Shown: piece after piece, positions 17,701 through 26,319 of the stretch
How the letters are laid out: every line of letters begins with the position of its first letter
Numbering within the stretch: the stretch's first letter is position 1
NCBI GenBank assembly: GCA_003009755.1
Contig: PXUB01000041.1
Span: 1-56,748 of the forward strand
DNA: 56,748 nt
Direction: 5' to 3'
Source: Thermoplasmatales archaeon SW_10_69_26
GTDB taxonomy: Archaea; Thermoplasmatota; SW-10-69-26
Made by a program: the position numbers and the translations under genes
Notes under the pieces: generated by a model
What the model saw: the letters and a program-made list of their open reading frames with translations, nothing else
The model's database searches: none
What the model was told of the DNA's origin: nothing

Positions 17701-20700
17701 TCGATCCGCGCGGACGTGACCGTCCAGCTCAAGAAGTCGGGCGTCAAGCAATGCCAAGAGATGGCGACGGTCACCTCCTCGTCGCTCACGGAGACGACCG
17801 CCCGGTTCCCGGTCAACATCGAGTTCGACACCGGCGCGGACTGCGTGAAACGATCCGGGAACACGTGGACGCTCGACGCCGACACCGGCAGCAAGGCCGT
17901 AATCGACATCACGGTCGAAGACGACCAGGGCGCCGAGCTCCGGCAGTTGACGAACACGACGATCCGCACGACCGGCAACTCGTCCTCAACCTCCCAACCC
18001 ACGACGCCGCGCGACTTCGACCTCGTCCCCTCGCCCGAGATGCCGACCAACGGCTCCCAGTACGCCCGCGTCTCGTTCAGCGACGACGGCGTCTGGAGCG
18101 AGATCCCCAGCGGCGATGACACCCGCCACAAGGACATCCGCCTCAACGACGACGAAGGCGTGGTCGTGTCCCGCGCCAGCGACGGCGAGGACCTGACCCC
18201 GTACACGAGCTGCATGCTCGACGGCGACGCCGCCACGACCGAGAGCTGGACGCGGATCGCCCCCGTCGAGCAGCGTTCGGTCCCGATCAAGGACAACACG
18301 GACTCGATCCGTGCGACCGAAGACATCTCCGGCCTCGTCCTGCAACAAGGCAACAGCGACGAGGCCGTCAGCGTGGGACAGATCGCCCTCTACGGTTGGG
18401 GCGACGGTGACACGTTGGAGTGGAACGAAGGCTGGAACCCCGTGATGCTCCGCCTGGTGGACTCGACCGGGGACCCCGCCCAGCCGCCGACCGCCTCGGG
18501 CGCGCCGAACATCGATCTGACGTTCACGTTCGCGGTCCGCAACAACAGCGGGCTCGCGCATACGTTCGAGCTGTCCACCCAAGACGACTCGATCCCGCTC
18601 GAGCCGATGGGCCAAGGCTACTACCGTGCCGACATCTACCTGCCCACCAAGCTCGCCAACAGCAACGGCGACCTCCCCGACAAGTACGGGAACGAGACCA
18701 ATGAGGTCCCCAAGCTGTCCGACCATCCCAACGACGACAGCGCCAGCGTCGAGTACGAGGCCTGGACGCTCCACGCCGACGTCAACAGCGGAGAGAGCAC
18801 CGCCCGTCAGGACATCTCCGGCGACGCCTACTGGAGCGCCGACGACCTGGGACTGCTGACCGACACCGACGGAGCCGACGCCTTCAACGGCACGATCGGA
18901 ACCAGCGAGATCGCCGACGCCTCGTCCACCGTCCCCCGCTTCCAGACCGACGTCGACCCCTCGCAGGACCGCCACGAGGACACCCGCACGTTCGTCCACA
19001 CGATGCCCCGGTTCCTCGGCGGCCCGCTGAGCGCCGACGGAACTGACTGGGTCACCGGGCCAGGCACCCACCACGTTGGCGTCTTCATGCTCGAAGAGCA
19101 GGACGACGGCCAGCGCAACAGCGAGACGATCGGCGACAACGACACCGCCGCGCCCTACCACGAGCACACCTTCCAGCCCGTGACCGGCGCGGCCGGCAGC
19201 CTGTTCGCCGAGAACCAAGAACGCCGCTCCGTCGACCGGTCCATCTCGCTCAACAGCGACGACAACGCCAACGGGCTCTACAGCGGCATCGTGCGTCTGC
19301 CCGACACGGGCAACAGCGACGACTGGTTCGGCGAGGTCTCCATGCGGGACAGCGCCGGCGACAAGATCACGCCCTCGAGCAAGCCGTTCTTCACGTTCAC
19401 CGTGGAGCCGACGAGGGAAGCCGCCTCCCACGGGATCCCGATGCCCCTGTGCGTGTCGCCGCCTGCCGACGCCAGCCTCGACCGCGGGGACCCGGACGGG
19501 ACGGCCGGCGACTTCGACCTCGACGACCGGCGCAGCACCGTGACGCTCGATCTCCGATCGATCCCGGGCCTTCGCCCGGACCGGTTGGACTTCGCGTTCA
19601 CGCCCGTGCTGGAGTCCGGCGACGACGGCATCCGGATGCTCACCGACGACGACGAGCTGTACCCCGGCAGCACGTTCCACATCCGGGCGCCGGGCCTCGT
19701 CCAGTTGGACGACTCGCTCCTCGACGAGGAGACCGAGTCCGGTCGGGACCTCCGCGTCCGCGTCCCCGTGGACAACCCGCGGGACGTCGGCTCGATCGAA
19801 GCCTGGCTCGAGGACGACGCCGGCAACCAGCTCCGCGGGCCGGTCGAGCTGACCGACGAGGACGGCGACGAGCGCTTCACCGACGATCTGTCGATCCGCA
19901 CCTCCGACGAGGGCAACCGGACCCTCGTCGTCGAGGCCACCGACGCCAGCGGCGGCGTGACCGTGATCGAGCACCCGATCTCGATCGTCCCCAACACCGC
20001 ACCGCAGGTGACCGTCATCTCGCCGACCGGGGACACGCTGGCGATCCCGACCGACGGCACGATCTCCTTCGCCGTCGACGACAGCACCGTCGGCAGTCTC
20101 TCCGAGAGCCAACTACGCGACCAGATCACCGTCGAGCGTGCCACCGGTGACGCCGACCTCGACGGCGACGAGCTCGCCCAAGACAACATCACCGTGACCG
20201 GCATCGACTCCCGCGTCGAGACGAACGCCAGCGAGACGATCACGGTGAACATCACCGAGGAAGGCCAACCGGCGAGCGGCACCGTGTACGTGAACGTCTC
20301 TGGCGAGGAGCAGTTCAACGCCACGCTCACCGACGGGGAAGCCAGCGGCGAGGTCTCGTTCCCCGACGCGGCCGGCACCGAGCAGCTCACCGTCGAGGTC
20401 AACGGCACCGACGGGCCCAACACCTCCTTCGACGTGGAGGTCGTCGAGGCCTCCGAAGGCGACTTCTCGGAGGTGTCCGCTTCCAAGGTGGACTACACCT
20501 TCGATGGCACGACCGTCGAGGTCGACGTCTCGCCCGAGGTGGCCGACGGCGTCAGCGAGGTCGAGGCGCGGTTGACCGCGAACCTCACCAACGAACCCGT
20601 CGTCACCCAAGCCGTCACCGTGCAGATCGACGACGACGCCCCCTCGCTGACCGTCACCGTCGACGACGAGCAAGCCGGCTCGGGCACGGTCGTGGTCGGG

Positions 20701-21963
20701 CCGAGCTCGACCGTCTCCGCGACCGCCAGCGACGACCTCACCGGGGTCACCAGCTTGTCGATCGAGGGCATCCGCGACGGCGCAAGCACCGGCTCGGTGT
20801 CCGTCTCCTCGACGTCGGCGCAAGCCACGCTGCAGGAGCTGGGCATCGAATCCGGCGGTTCGGCGGCCGTCCTGGTCACCGCCGAGGACGCCGCTGGCAA
20901 CGAAGAAAGCCGCAACCTGACCGTGCAGCTCGATACCGAGCCCCCGACGGTCGGCCAACCCAGCGTCGAGGCCGCCGGCTCCTCGCTGCAGGTCACCGTC
21001 GACGTCACCGACAACAACGCCGTCTCCGACGTCCGCCTGTTCACCAAGTCGCCAGGTGACTCGACGTTCACCGACCGGGCGATGAGCTCGGCCGGCGGGT
21101 CCACCTACGAGGCCCAGGTGTCCGATCCCGGTGGCTCGGGCATCTTCGAGTACTTCGTCCGCGCCAGCGACGAGGTGAACAACCGCGCCTCGGAGGGTTC
21201 ACGGAACACGCCCTCGACCTTCGACCTGGGGAGCGTGGATCTCGACAACGCGGCTCCCGCCGTGGAGATCACCGCCCCCGAGGAGGGCGCCGTCGTGCAG
21301 GGCTCGATCGACATGACGTTCTCCGTCGAGGACCCCGAAGGCGACCAGGTCACCGTGAACGCGATCCAGGTCGAGCACGCCGGCGGCACCGACTCCGTCG
21401 ACGCCGGCATCTTGGGCACCGCGCTGGACGTGCCCGCCGAGGAGACCGTCTCCGTGGACACGACCGCCTTCGGCAACGGACCCGCGACGCTGACCGTCGA
21501 GGTCACCGACGCCGAGAACACGGTCGAGGCCAACGTCTCGGTCGAGGTGGACAACCCCACGCAGACCGGCGGATGCGAGCGCACGATCGACCTCGACGAG
21601 GATCAGGAAGCCAGCTTCGGCGACATGGCCGGCGAGACGATCTGCGTGCAGGCCGACCCGGTCGACGAGGCCACCGGCGTCCGCATCGTCCTCGCCCAGG
21701 ACGGTCAGGAGCTGTTCAACGAGACCCGTCCCGTCAGCGAGGACGGCGTCTACGAGCTGCCCGAGCTGGCGAACGGCAACTACGACATCACGCTGACGCA
21801 GTTCGAGGAGACCGAGGACGGCGAGGAACGCAGCGTCGCCACCTCGAGCGCCAGCGTGAGCCTGAGCCCGCCCAAGCCGGTCGCCCGCCTGGTGACCACG
21901 ATCGTGCTCGGGGTCGCCGTCCTCGCCAGCACGGCCTACGCCGCCTTCGGGAGGTGGAGCTGA
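14782..21963 (+). CDS. giant surface protein with C-terminal membrane anchor
   Basis: 2393 residues from the ATG at 14782 (AGGGAG 12 nt upstream); the frame is open from 14704. Residues 16-40 are an export signal (YALLAMATLGLLVVVAGGVSA). The mature part is very acidic beta-rich sequence with NEW3/CARDB-like blocks (PFLVENFGNAEDEVSLSTSN, VVLYMENTGDVALEPELD), Ig/cadherin-like blocks in the last third (APAVEITAPEEGAVVQGSIDM) and many N-x-S/T sites. The end has the classical archaeal anchor: PVARLVTTIVLGVAVLASTAYA then FGRWS. Likely an S-layer-associated or adhesive protein; no enzyme motif was seen. TGATG overlap couples it to the next gene. A strong ribosome-binding site upstream points to a different frame. 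Confidence 0.8.
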   Translation: MPLPSPRNDGPRSTAFYALLAMATLGLLVVVAGGVSAATINDIESYAWASDTGDHENTLNHEWVPVSEGSGAGESDRAIPSKGLALVAVNYTIDGDASEISFQYLDSGDTDDTGDDEPEEETFTYKFGDQEAPFDEDGDRVHRAANVTYFGSDGVEATTDADACDAEVSDLSAGTNGGYCWFLIELPDPSERGAFGGEGLAPDTTYNLHVDIADSTSPAQQPQRGENSDPVDLAPVEPDTEVTKAEFVNPNAPGVIETDRNIKFNMTLETQNSSDPRGTAGAGKANEGDVDAWVCLPRANILDRPYTHFSAFTSASDGWDNPPTCDIYDLPVYGDRSRGETTFTLDAYGETHTFASALTRTDNDRTGGQINDNRSYEYQFQLTEPLQTPGSDWIDEFQMTVIVRDAYGNVEYHELDDDYKGQNNGDPDNPTGPGVFKVAEFDIRPDLQQTSGDDVSTFEDEDGCYQPDDPNSDDNNPTNPCFRTLELLPPYDNIEVPFLVENFGNAEDEVSLSTSNPQEAGNQAWDVSVADPDDNQDPNSLTYPIAAAPSSSPDTSEKSTPKVIFDLPEDAVAPDNRTIEVEVDSDRATNSNPSSVFLQAKLAPNPRGELLLGPNGTEERRIDTSPDSTTSVDLAYENTGNTDGPFTFEVGSADNRCRGFNQGNDAEKVDLSLIDNGVEDNGLTISPGEDRSLTVDVDVGRDVPTGEYECDLDVTDTSAGEDVPLTPLDPTIVVEVTGTTNIELLRTTDDADRDEVNVTGQRIHQFADPADGNHSVVLYMENTGDVALEPELDTSSSVFQLVDENDLDATWRGDVNGTMDLAKAASSFKLPATDNDDRERVKISDIFEPDGALKSGEDLTDGDQWTCGGEDGDEDSDSDPRVVCRLEFQLDYSDDNAIIGDRTVYDFRWNDPSRDSDPTNATLDLDFGYPGEIATDSVSDRVVGANGQSSRVVFEAQLDEGRTFDAAQDAGDDSIRADVTVQLKKSGVKQCQEMATVTSSSLTETTARFPVNIEFDTGADCVKRSGNTWTLDADTGSKAVIDITVEDDQGAELRQLTNTTIRTTGNSSSTSQPTTPRDFDLVPSPEMPTNGSQYARVSFSDDGVWSEIPSGDDTRHKDIRLNDDEGVVVSRASDGEDLTPYTSCMLDGDAATTESWTRIAPVEQRSVPIKDNTDSIRATEDISGLVLQQGNSDEAVSVGQIALYGWGDGDTLEWNEGWNPVMLRLVDSTGDPAQPPTASGAPNIDLTFTFAVRNNSGLAHTFELSTQDDSIPLEPMGQGYYRADIYLPTKLANSNGDLPDKYGNETNEVPKLSDHPNDDSASVEYEAWTLHADVNSGESTARQDISGDAYWSADDLGLLTDTDGADAFNGTIGTSEIADASSTVPRFQTDVDPSQDRHEDTRTFVHTMPRFLGGPLSADGTDWVTGPGTHHVGVFMLEEQDDGQRNSETIGDNDTAAPYHEHTFQPVTGAAGSLFAENQERRSVDRSISLNSDDNANGLYSGIVRLPDTGNSDDWFGEVSMRDSAGDKITPSSKPFFTFTVEPTREAASHGIPMPLCVSPPADASLDRGDPDGTAGDFDLDDRRSTVTLDLRSIPGLRPDRLDFAFTPVLESGDDGIRMLTDDDELYPGSTFHIRAPGLVQLDDSLLDEETESGRDLRVRVPVDNPRDVGSIEAWLEDDAGNQLRGPVELTDEDGDERFTDDLSIRTSDEGNRTLVVEATDASGGVTVIEHPISIVPNTAPQVTVISPTGDTLAIPTDGTISFAVDDSTVGSLSESQLRDQITVERATGDADLDGDELAQDNITVTGIDSRVETNASETITVNITEEGQPASGTVYVNVSGEEQFNATLTDGEASGEVSFPDAAGTEQLTVEVNGTDGPNTSFDVEVVEASEGDFSEVSASKVDYTFDGTTVEVDVSPEVADGVSEVEARLTANLTNEPVVTQAVTVQIDDDAPSLTVTVDDEQAGSGTVVVGPSSTVSATASDDLTGVTSLSIEGIRDGASTGSVSVSSTSAQATLQELGIESGGSAAVLVTAEDAAGNEESRNLTVQLDTEPPTVGQPSVEAAGSSLQVTVDVTDNNAVSDVRLFTKSPGDSTFTDRAMSSAGGSTYEAQVSDPGGSGIFEYFVRASDEVNNRASEGSRNTPSTFDLGSVDLDNAAPAVEITAPEEGAVVQGSIDMTFSVEDPEGDQVTVNAIQVEHAGGTDSVDAGILGTALDVPAEETVSVDTTAFGNGPATLTVEVTDAENTVEANVSVEVDNPTQTGGCERTIDLDEDQEASFGDMAGETICVQADPVDEATGVRIVLAQDGQELFNETRPVSEDGVYELPELANGNYDITLTQFEETEDGEERSVATSSASVSLSPPKPVARLVTTIVLGVAVLASTAYAAFGRWS

Positions 21964-22694
21964 TGGGTGAGATCACCGTCGGCGACCGCGAGATCGACAC
22001 CGACGTCCGTCGCTGGTCGGGCGACGTCCGCCGAGACGCCTCCCTGATCCTCGGCGCCGCGGCCGGCCTGTTCCTGTTGGCCGCCCTCGTGTACTACGCG
22101 CTGAACGCGGCCGGCAGCGGCTGGTTCCTGTGGGTCGCCATCGTCGTCCTGGCCGTCCTGCTGGTCGCCGAAGCCGTCGTCCTCGCCACCGGGATCGCCC
22201 GCGAAGAGGACGTCGGCCCGCCCTGGCTGACCGGCGAAACCCAGGCCGCCAGCGCCACGGCCGAGACCGAGACGGCGGACGAGACCACCGTCGGTGGCCC
22301 CGCCAGCGCGTCCCCCGAGCCCGCCCGCGAGCCCGAGCCGGCCCCGGAGATCGACCTCCAGTGCCCCGAGTGCTCGGAGATGTTCGCCGTCGAGGACACC
22401 GGCGAGCGCCCGCTGGCCACCGAGTGCCCGCACTGTGGCGCCCAAGGCCACGTCAACCTCCCCGAGACCACGGACGAGCCCGACGACCACGACTCGACGG
22501 CCGGCGCTGGCGGAGGGGCCGTCGCCGGGGACCCGCTGGCCGGCCTCGGCGACGACGAGCCCGAGGACGAGGACGTGGAGACGATCTCGCTGGAGTGCCC
22601 GGTCTGTGACACGCAGTTCGACACCGAGGACACCGGCGAGCGCCCGCTGCGCACCGAGTGCCCCGGCTGCGGCCGCTCGGGCAAGCTCGGTTAG
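21963..22694 (+). CDS. membrane protein with two zinc ribbons
   Basis: 243 residues, ATG overlapping the stop of the giant surface protein (TGATG), so translation is coupled. Two adjacent transmembrane helices at about 22-47 and 55-80 (LILGAAAGLFLLAALVYYAL; WFLWVAIVVLAVLLVAEAVV), an acidic Ala/Glu/Pro linker, then two copies of a short zinc ribbon: CPECSEMFAVEDTGERPL then CPHCG, and CPVCDTQFDTEDTGERPL then CPGCG. The copies are about 50% identical or better. The protein is probably a cytoplasmic zinc-ribbon module held at the membrane; coupling to a surface protein suggests a role in its export, assembly or anchoring. No named family was recognised. Confidence 0.75.
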   Translation: MGEITVGDREIDTDVRRWSGDVRRDASLILGAAAGLFLLAALVYYALNAAGSGWFLWVAIVVLAVLLVAEAVVLATGIAREEDVGPPWLTGETQAASATAETETADETTVGGPASASPEPAREPEPAPEIDLQCPECSEMFAVEDTGERPLATECPHCGAQGHVNLPETTDEPDDHDSTAGAGGGAVAGDPLAGLGDDEPEDEDVETISLECPVCDTQFDTEDTGERPLRTECPGCGRSGKLG

Positions 22695-22758
22695 GGGGCC
22701 TCGCCGGGGGCTTCGGAGAGCGGTTCCTTGAAGCCCCGGGCCCCGCTTGGGTCCCTGG

Positions 22759-24174
22759 ATGGCTCGCCGGACCAAGATCCTGGCCACGCTGGGCCCGGCC
22801 AGCGAGGACGCGGACACGATCCGGTCCATGGTCGACGCCGGGCTCGACGCCGCCCGGCTGAACTTCAGCCACGGCGAGCCCGAGGACCACCGCCAGCTGG
22901 CCCGTCGCGTCCGACGAGCCGCCGACGAGGTCGCCCGGCCGGTCTCCCTGGTCCAGGATCTGCAAGGCACCAAGATCCGCCTGCGCGAGGTCGCCGAGGG
23001 CGCCCGGTTGCAGGAGGGCCAGACGGTCGACGTGCTGGCCTCCCAAGCGTTGACCACCTCCGACCGTCTCACCGTCGACGACGTCCGCCTCGTCGAGGCG
23101 CTGGAGGACGGCAGCCAACTGCTCCTCGGCGACGGCGACCTCGAGCTCGTCGTCCGCGATGCCGACGCCGATCCACCCCGAGCCGAGGTCCTCGCCGGTG
23201 GCGGCCTCCGCGACCGCATGGGGATCACCGCCCGCGGCGTCGAGCTTCCCGGCGGGTTGACCGAGAAGGATCAAAACGACCTGCTCGTCGGCCGCGACAT
23301 CGGGGTCGACTACGTGGCCACCTCTTTCGTCGGCTCGGCCGCCGACGTCGCCAACGTCCGCGAGTTCCTCGCCGCGAAAGGCGACAAGACGCCGGTGCTG
23401 GCCAAGATCGAGCGCCGCCAGGCCCTCGACAACATCCACGAGATCGCCGACGTCGCCGACGGCATGATGGTCGCCCGCGGCGACCTGGGCCTGGCTTTGG
23501 AACCCCAGCAAGTTCCCGTCGCGCAGAAACGCATCCTGCGCGCCTGCCAGCAGGCGGGCGTGATCTCGATCACGGCGACCCAGATGCTCGAGTCGATGGT
23601 CGAGAACCCGCGCCCGACGCGGGCCGAGACCTCCGACGTCGCGAACGCGATCCTCGACGGCAGCCAGGTCGTCATGCTCTCCGGCGAGACGGCGATCGGG
23701 GCCGACCCGACCCGGGCCGTGGCCACCATGGCCGACATCGCCGAGGCGACCGAGACCGCGATCGGGGACGGCGAGCTCGAGGACGAGGCCTTCGAGGGGG
23801 CCCAACCCGGAGGCTCGCGCGACGACGCGATCGCCAACGCGGCCGTCGTGCTCGCCAACGATCTCGACGCCGACGCGATCGTGACGATGACGACGTCCGG
23901 CTCCACCGCCCTGCGCGTGGCGAAGTTCCGACCGTGGGCCCCCTTGATCGCTGCCACGCCCGACGAGGACACCTACGCCAAGCTCAGCCTCGTCTGGGGC
24001 GTGCGCCCGTTCCTGGTGCCGGAGGCGACGACGCTGGACGACATGGTGTGGGTCGCCGAGGACGCTGCCAAGGCCGTCGGCGACGTCGAACCGGGCGACA
24101 CGATCGTGGTCACGGCCGGCCAGATCGGCGTCCCCGGCACGACGAACCTGCTGCGGGTCGCCCAGGTCCGCTGA
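22759..24174 (+). CDS. pyk: pyruvate kinase
   Basis: 471 residues from the ATG at 22759 (the frame is open four codons earlier at a TTG). It converts phosphoenolpyruvate and ADP to pyruvate and ATP in the cytosol. Family motifs are all present: RRTKILATLGPAS at the start, LDAARLNFSHG, GTKIRLREV, the MVARGDLGLAL loop, and the signature MLESMVENPRPTRAETSDVA followed by DG-x-Q-VVMLSGETA. The C-terminal regulatory-type domain ends VVTAGQIGVPGTTNLLRV. Length is normal. It follows the surface-protein unit after a 64-nt gap, and nothing ties it to that unit functionally. Confidence 0.95.
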   Translation: MARRTKILATLGPASEDADTIRSMVDAGLDAARLNFSHGEPEDHRQLARRVRRAADEVARPVSLVQDLQGTKIRLREVAEGARLQEGQTVDVLASQALTTSDRLTVDDVRLVEALEDGSQLLLGDGDLELVVRDADADPPRAEVLAGGGLRDRMGITARGVELPGGLTEKDQNDLLVGRDIGVDYVATSFVGSAADVANVREFLAAKGDKTPVLAKIERRQALDNIHEIADVADGMMVARGDLGLALEPQQVPVAQKRILRACQQAGVISITATQMLESMVENPRPTRAETSDVANAILDGSQVVMLSGETAIGADPTRAVATMADIAEATETAIGDGELEDEAFEGAQPGGSRDDAIANAAVVLANDLDADAIVTMTTSGSTALRVAKFRPWAPLIAATPDEDTYAKLSLVWGVRPFLVPEATTLDDMVWVAEDAAKAVGDVEPGDTIVVTAGQIGVPGTTNLLRVAQVR

Positions 24175-24285
24175 GGTCCGCTCTCGTCACGATGACGATG
24201 GCAGCGGAGGCTCAGGGCCGTCCTCGTGCGAAAAACGCATGAGGTACCACGAGCCTGTCCCGCGGTAGGCGGTGACAACGTGGGG

Positions 24286-24459
24286 ATGCTCTACGTGACC
24301 TGCAAAAGGTGCGGCGAGGACTTCGCCACCGGGATCTCGGTCGGGTTCGCCGGCCGGCCGGTGCTCGGCGCCCACACCTACGAGTGCCCGGAGTGCGGGC
24401 ACGAGGACACCTACAAGGGAGACGACTACCACGAGCAACACGCCTCCCAGGAAGCCTGA
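24286..24459 (+). CDS. small zinc-ribbon protein
   Basis: 57 residues, ATG at 24286 (an in-frame GTG lies two codons upstream). Four cysteines in two pairs, CKRC near residue 6 and CPEC near residue 34, form one zinc ribbon; the tail is His/Glu/Asp-rich. Such small archaeal zinc-finger proteins often bind nucleic acid or proteins, but no function can be assigned. Convergent with endA, with only 3 nt between the stops. Confidence 0.7.
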   Translation: MLYVTCKRCGEDFATGISVGFAGRPVLGAHTYECPECGHEDTYKGDDYHEQHASQEA

Positions 24460-24462
24460 CCC

Positions 24463-25509
24463 CTACGGGCGCGTCCACTGCACCATCAGCCCGCCTTCCG
24501 GGCTGTAGACGATCCCCTGCTTGTTGACGCTGTGCGTCAACCGCACGAACCCCGACAGATCCCGAAGCGTCCACGTGTCCTCATCCTCGGAGAGCGCCTG
24601 CACCAGGTAGGGTGCGTGCGATTCGCCCGGCTCGTCGTCGTAGACGCGGTAGTTCACGCCGTACTTGAACCCCGTCTTCGGGACGAGATCGCTTGCCCGC
24701 AGCCAGCTGTAGGCCGCCAGCGCCGGCTCGGCGTCCTCCTCGTTGACGGCTTGGGTCCGCTGGTCGACGGCCTCGGTGTCCAACGCGTCGCCCTCGGGGC
24801 CGTGCAGGTCCAGGCCCGCCTGGGCGAGGTGGCGGGCTTCCGGCAAGGACAGGTACCGCTGGCCGCCGGACTCGTAGCCGTAACCGGCCTCGGCCAGGCC
24901 GGGGTCCTGGCGCAGGATGGCTCGGCGGCGAAGCAGCAGGGCCTCGCCCTCGTCGGCCACGTCCTCGGCCGCATCGGGGACCTCGCCCGTCACGTGGGCG
25001 TGGTCGATCTCGTAGTAGGTGACGTCGGACTCCTCGTCGACGACAGCCAGCAACGGTTGCCGGCCGAGGGCCTCGGCCTCGGCCACGATCTCGCGCAGGT
25101 GGGCCGGGTCGCCGGGCTCGGCCTCGCCGCGGGGAGCGATCAAGGTGGAGGGCGAGGCGTGGGCGGGGTCGGCCCCGCGCTCGTACCCGTCGAGGAACCG
25201 ATCCTCGCGGGCGTGCACGACGAAGCCCCGCGAGCGGTACTCGCGGTAGACGAGGTGCTGGGTCTCGAAATCCTCCCAGCGCCCGGTGCCCTCCGCGACG
25301 AGCTTGTCCACGGGCACCAGCGCCTGGCTGTCCGCGTCGCGGACGACCAGCCGGTCCTCCTCGACGAGGTAGGCGGCCTCGTGCAGATCCAGCTTGAGCC
25401 CCTCGTAACCGGGCTCGCCGTAGTCGCCTTTGGCTTGCAGTTGGTCGGTGGCCTCGCTGGCCTCGACCAGCACCCGGCCGTCCTCGAGGTACCCGTCGAC
25501 GCTGGCCAC
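24463..25509 (-). CDS. endA: tRNA-splicing endonuclease (homodimeric alpha2 type)
   Basis: 348 residues, GTG start. EndA cuts the bulge-helix-bulge motif at tRNA intron ends. Two tandem endonuclease-like repeats are visible: the first (residues 1-165) is degenerate and the second (about 200-348) carries the active site GFKYGVNYRVY (catalytic Tyr), ESHAPYLVQAL (His at 298) and THSVNKQG (Lys at 330). Length and repeat structure match the alpha2 enzymes of euryarchaea. The gene starts 6 nt after the purQ stop and so belongs to the purS-purL-purQ operon. None of the three tRNA genes in this window has an intron. Confidence 0.9.
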   Translation of the reverse strand: MASVDGYLEDGRVLVEASEATDQLQAKGDYGEPGYEGLKLDLHEAAYLVEEDRLVVRDADSQALVPVDKLVAEGTGRWEDFETQHLVYREYRSRGFVVHAREDRFLDGYERGADPAHASPSTLIAPRGEAEPGDPAHLREIVAEAEALGRQPLLAVVDEESDVTYYEIDHAHVTGEVPDAAEDVADEGEALLLRRRAILRQDPGLAEAGYGYESGGQRYLSLPEARHLAQAGLDLHGPEGDALDTEAVDQRTQAVNEEDAEPALAAYSWLRASDLVPKTGFKYGVNYRVYDDEPGESHAPYLVQALSEDEDTWTLRDLSGFVRLTHSVNKQGIVYSPEGGLMVQWTRP

Positions 25510-25515
25510 CGGCGA

Positions 25516-26319
25516 TCAGGCCCCGCCGGCGTGGTCGACGATCGCCTCGAAGAGGGCCAGCCCGTCGCCGCGAGCCTCGGGGTCCCGGCCTCGCGTCCAG
25601 TCGGGGTGCTGCCAGGCGTGCACCGCCCGGTCGGGGTGCGGCATGATGCCCAGCACGGTCCCGGTCGGGTCCGTCAAGGCGGCAACGTCGCCCGGGGACC
25701 CGTTGGGGTTCCAGGGGTACTCGCTGGAGCCCTCGGGCCCGGTGTAGCGGAAGGCGACCTGGCCGCGGTCCGCCAGCTCGTCCAAGTCCTCGACGCGAGG
25801 CAGCTCCAGGCGGCCTTCGGCGTGGGCGGAGGGGAACACGACCGCGTCCTCGCCCTCGTAGGGCTCCAGGAACGGGCAGTTCGTCTCCGAGGCCTCGAGC
25901 AGCGAGGGCCGGCACTCGTAGTGATCGGAGGCGTTCATCGTCAACGCCGCCTCGGGCTCGGCGGCCTCGTCGCCGTCGTCGCCCGGGAGCAGGCCGAGCT
26001 CGACGAGGACCTGGAACCCGTTGCACACGCCCACGATCGGGCGCTCGTCCTCGTGGAAGGCCTGCAGGGCCTCGCCGGCCTGGGCCTCGAGGCGCGCGGC
26101 GAAGATGGCGCCCGCGCGAACGTAGTCGCCGGCGGAGAAGCCACCGGGGAGGGCGAGCACGTCGTAGTCGAGCAGGTCGACCTGCTGGGTCTCCGGCACG
26201 CGGTCGGTGAGCTGCTTGATGTGCACGTAGGCCGGGTCGCCGCCGGCCTCGGCGAAGGCCCGGTGCATGTCCTGCTCGTTGTTCGTGCCCTCCATCCGCA
26301 GCACGGCGACGCGGGTCAC
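25516..26319 (-). CDS. purQ: phosphoribosylformylglycinamidine synthase subunit PurQ
   Basis: 267 residues, GTG start overlapping the purL stop (GTGA). It is the class I glutaminase that supplies ammonia to PurL in step 4 of purine synthesis. Motifs: RVAVLRMEGTNNEQD at the start, LALPGGFSAGDYVRAG, the nucleophile elbow GVCNGFQVL with the catalytic Cys, and near the end GIMPHPDRA holding the His of the triad. Slightly longer than the usual 220-260 residues because of acidic insertions. Confidence 0.95.
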   Translation of the reverse strand: MTRVAVLRMEGTNNEQDMHRAFAEAGGDPAYVHIKQLTDRVPETQQVDLLDYDVLALPGGFSAGDYVRAGAIFAARLEAQAGEALQAFHEDERPIVGVCNGFQVLVELGLLPGDDGDEAAEPEAALTMNASDHYECRPSLLEASETNCPFLEPYEGEDAVVFPSAHAEGRLELPRVEDLDELADRGQVAFRYTGPEGSSEYPWNPNGSPGDVAALTDPTGTVLGIMPHPDRAVHAWQHPDWTRGRDPEARGDGLALFEAIVDHAGGA

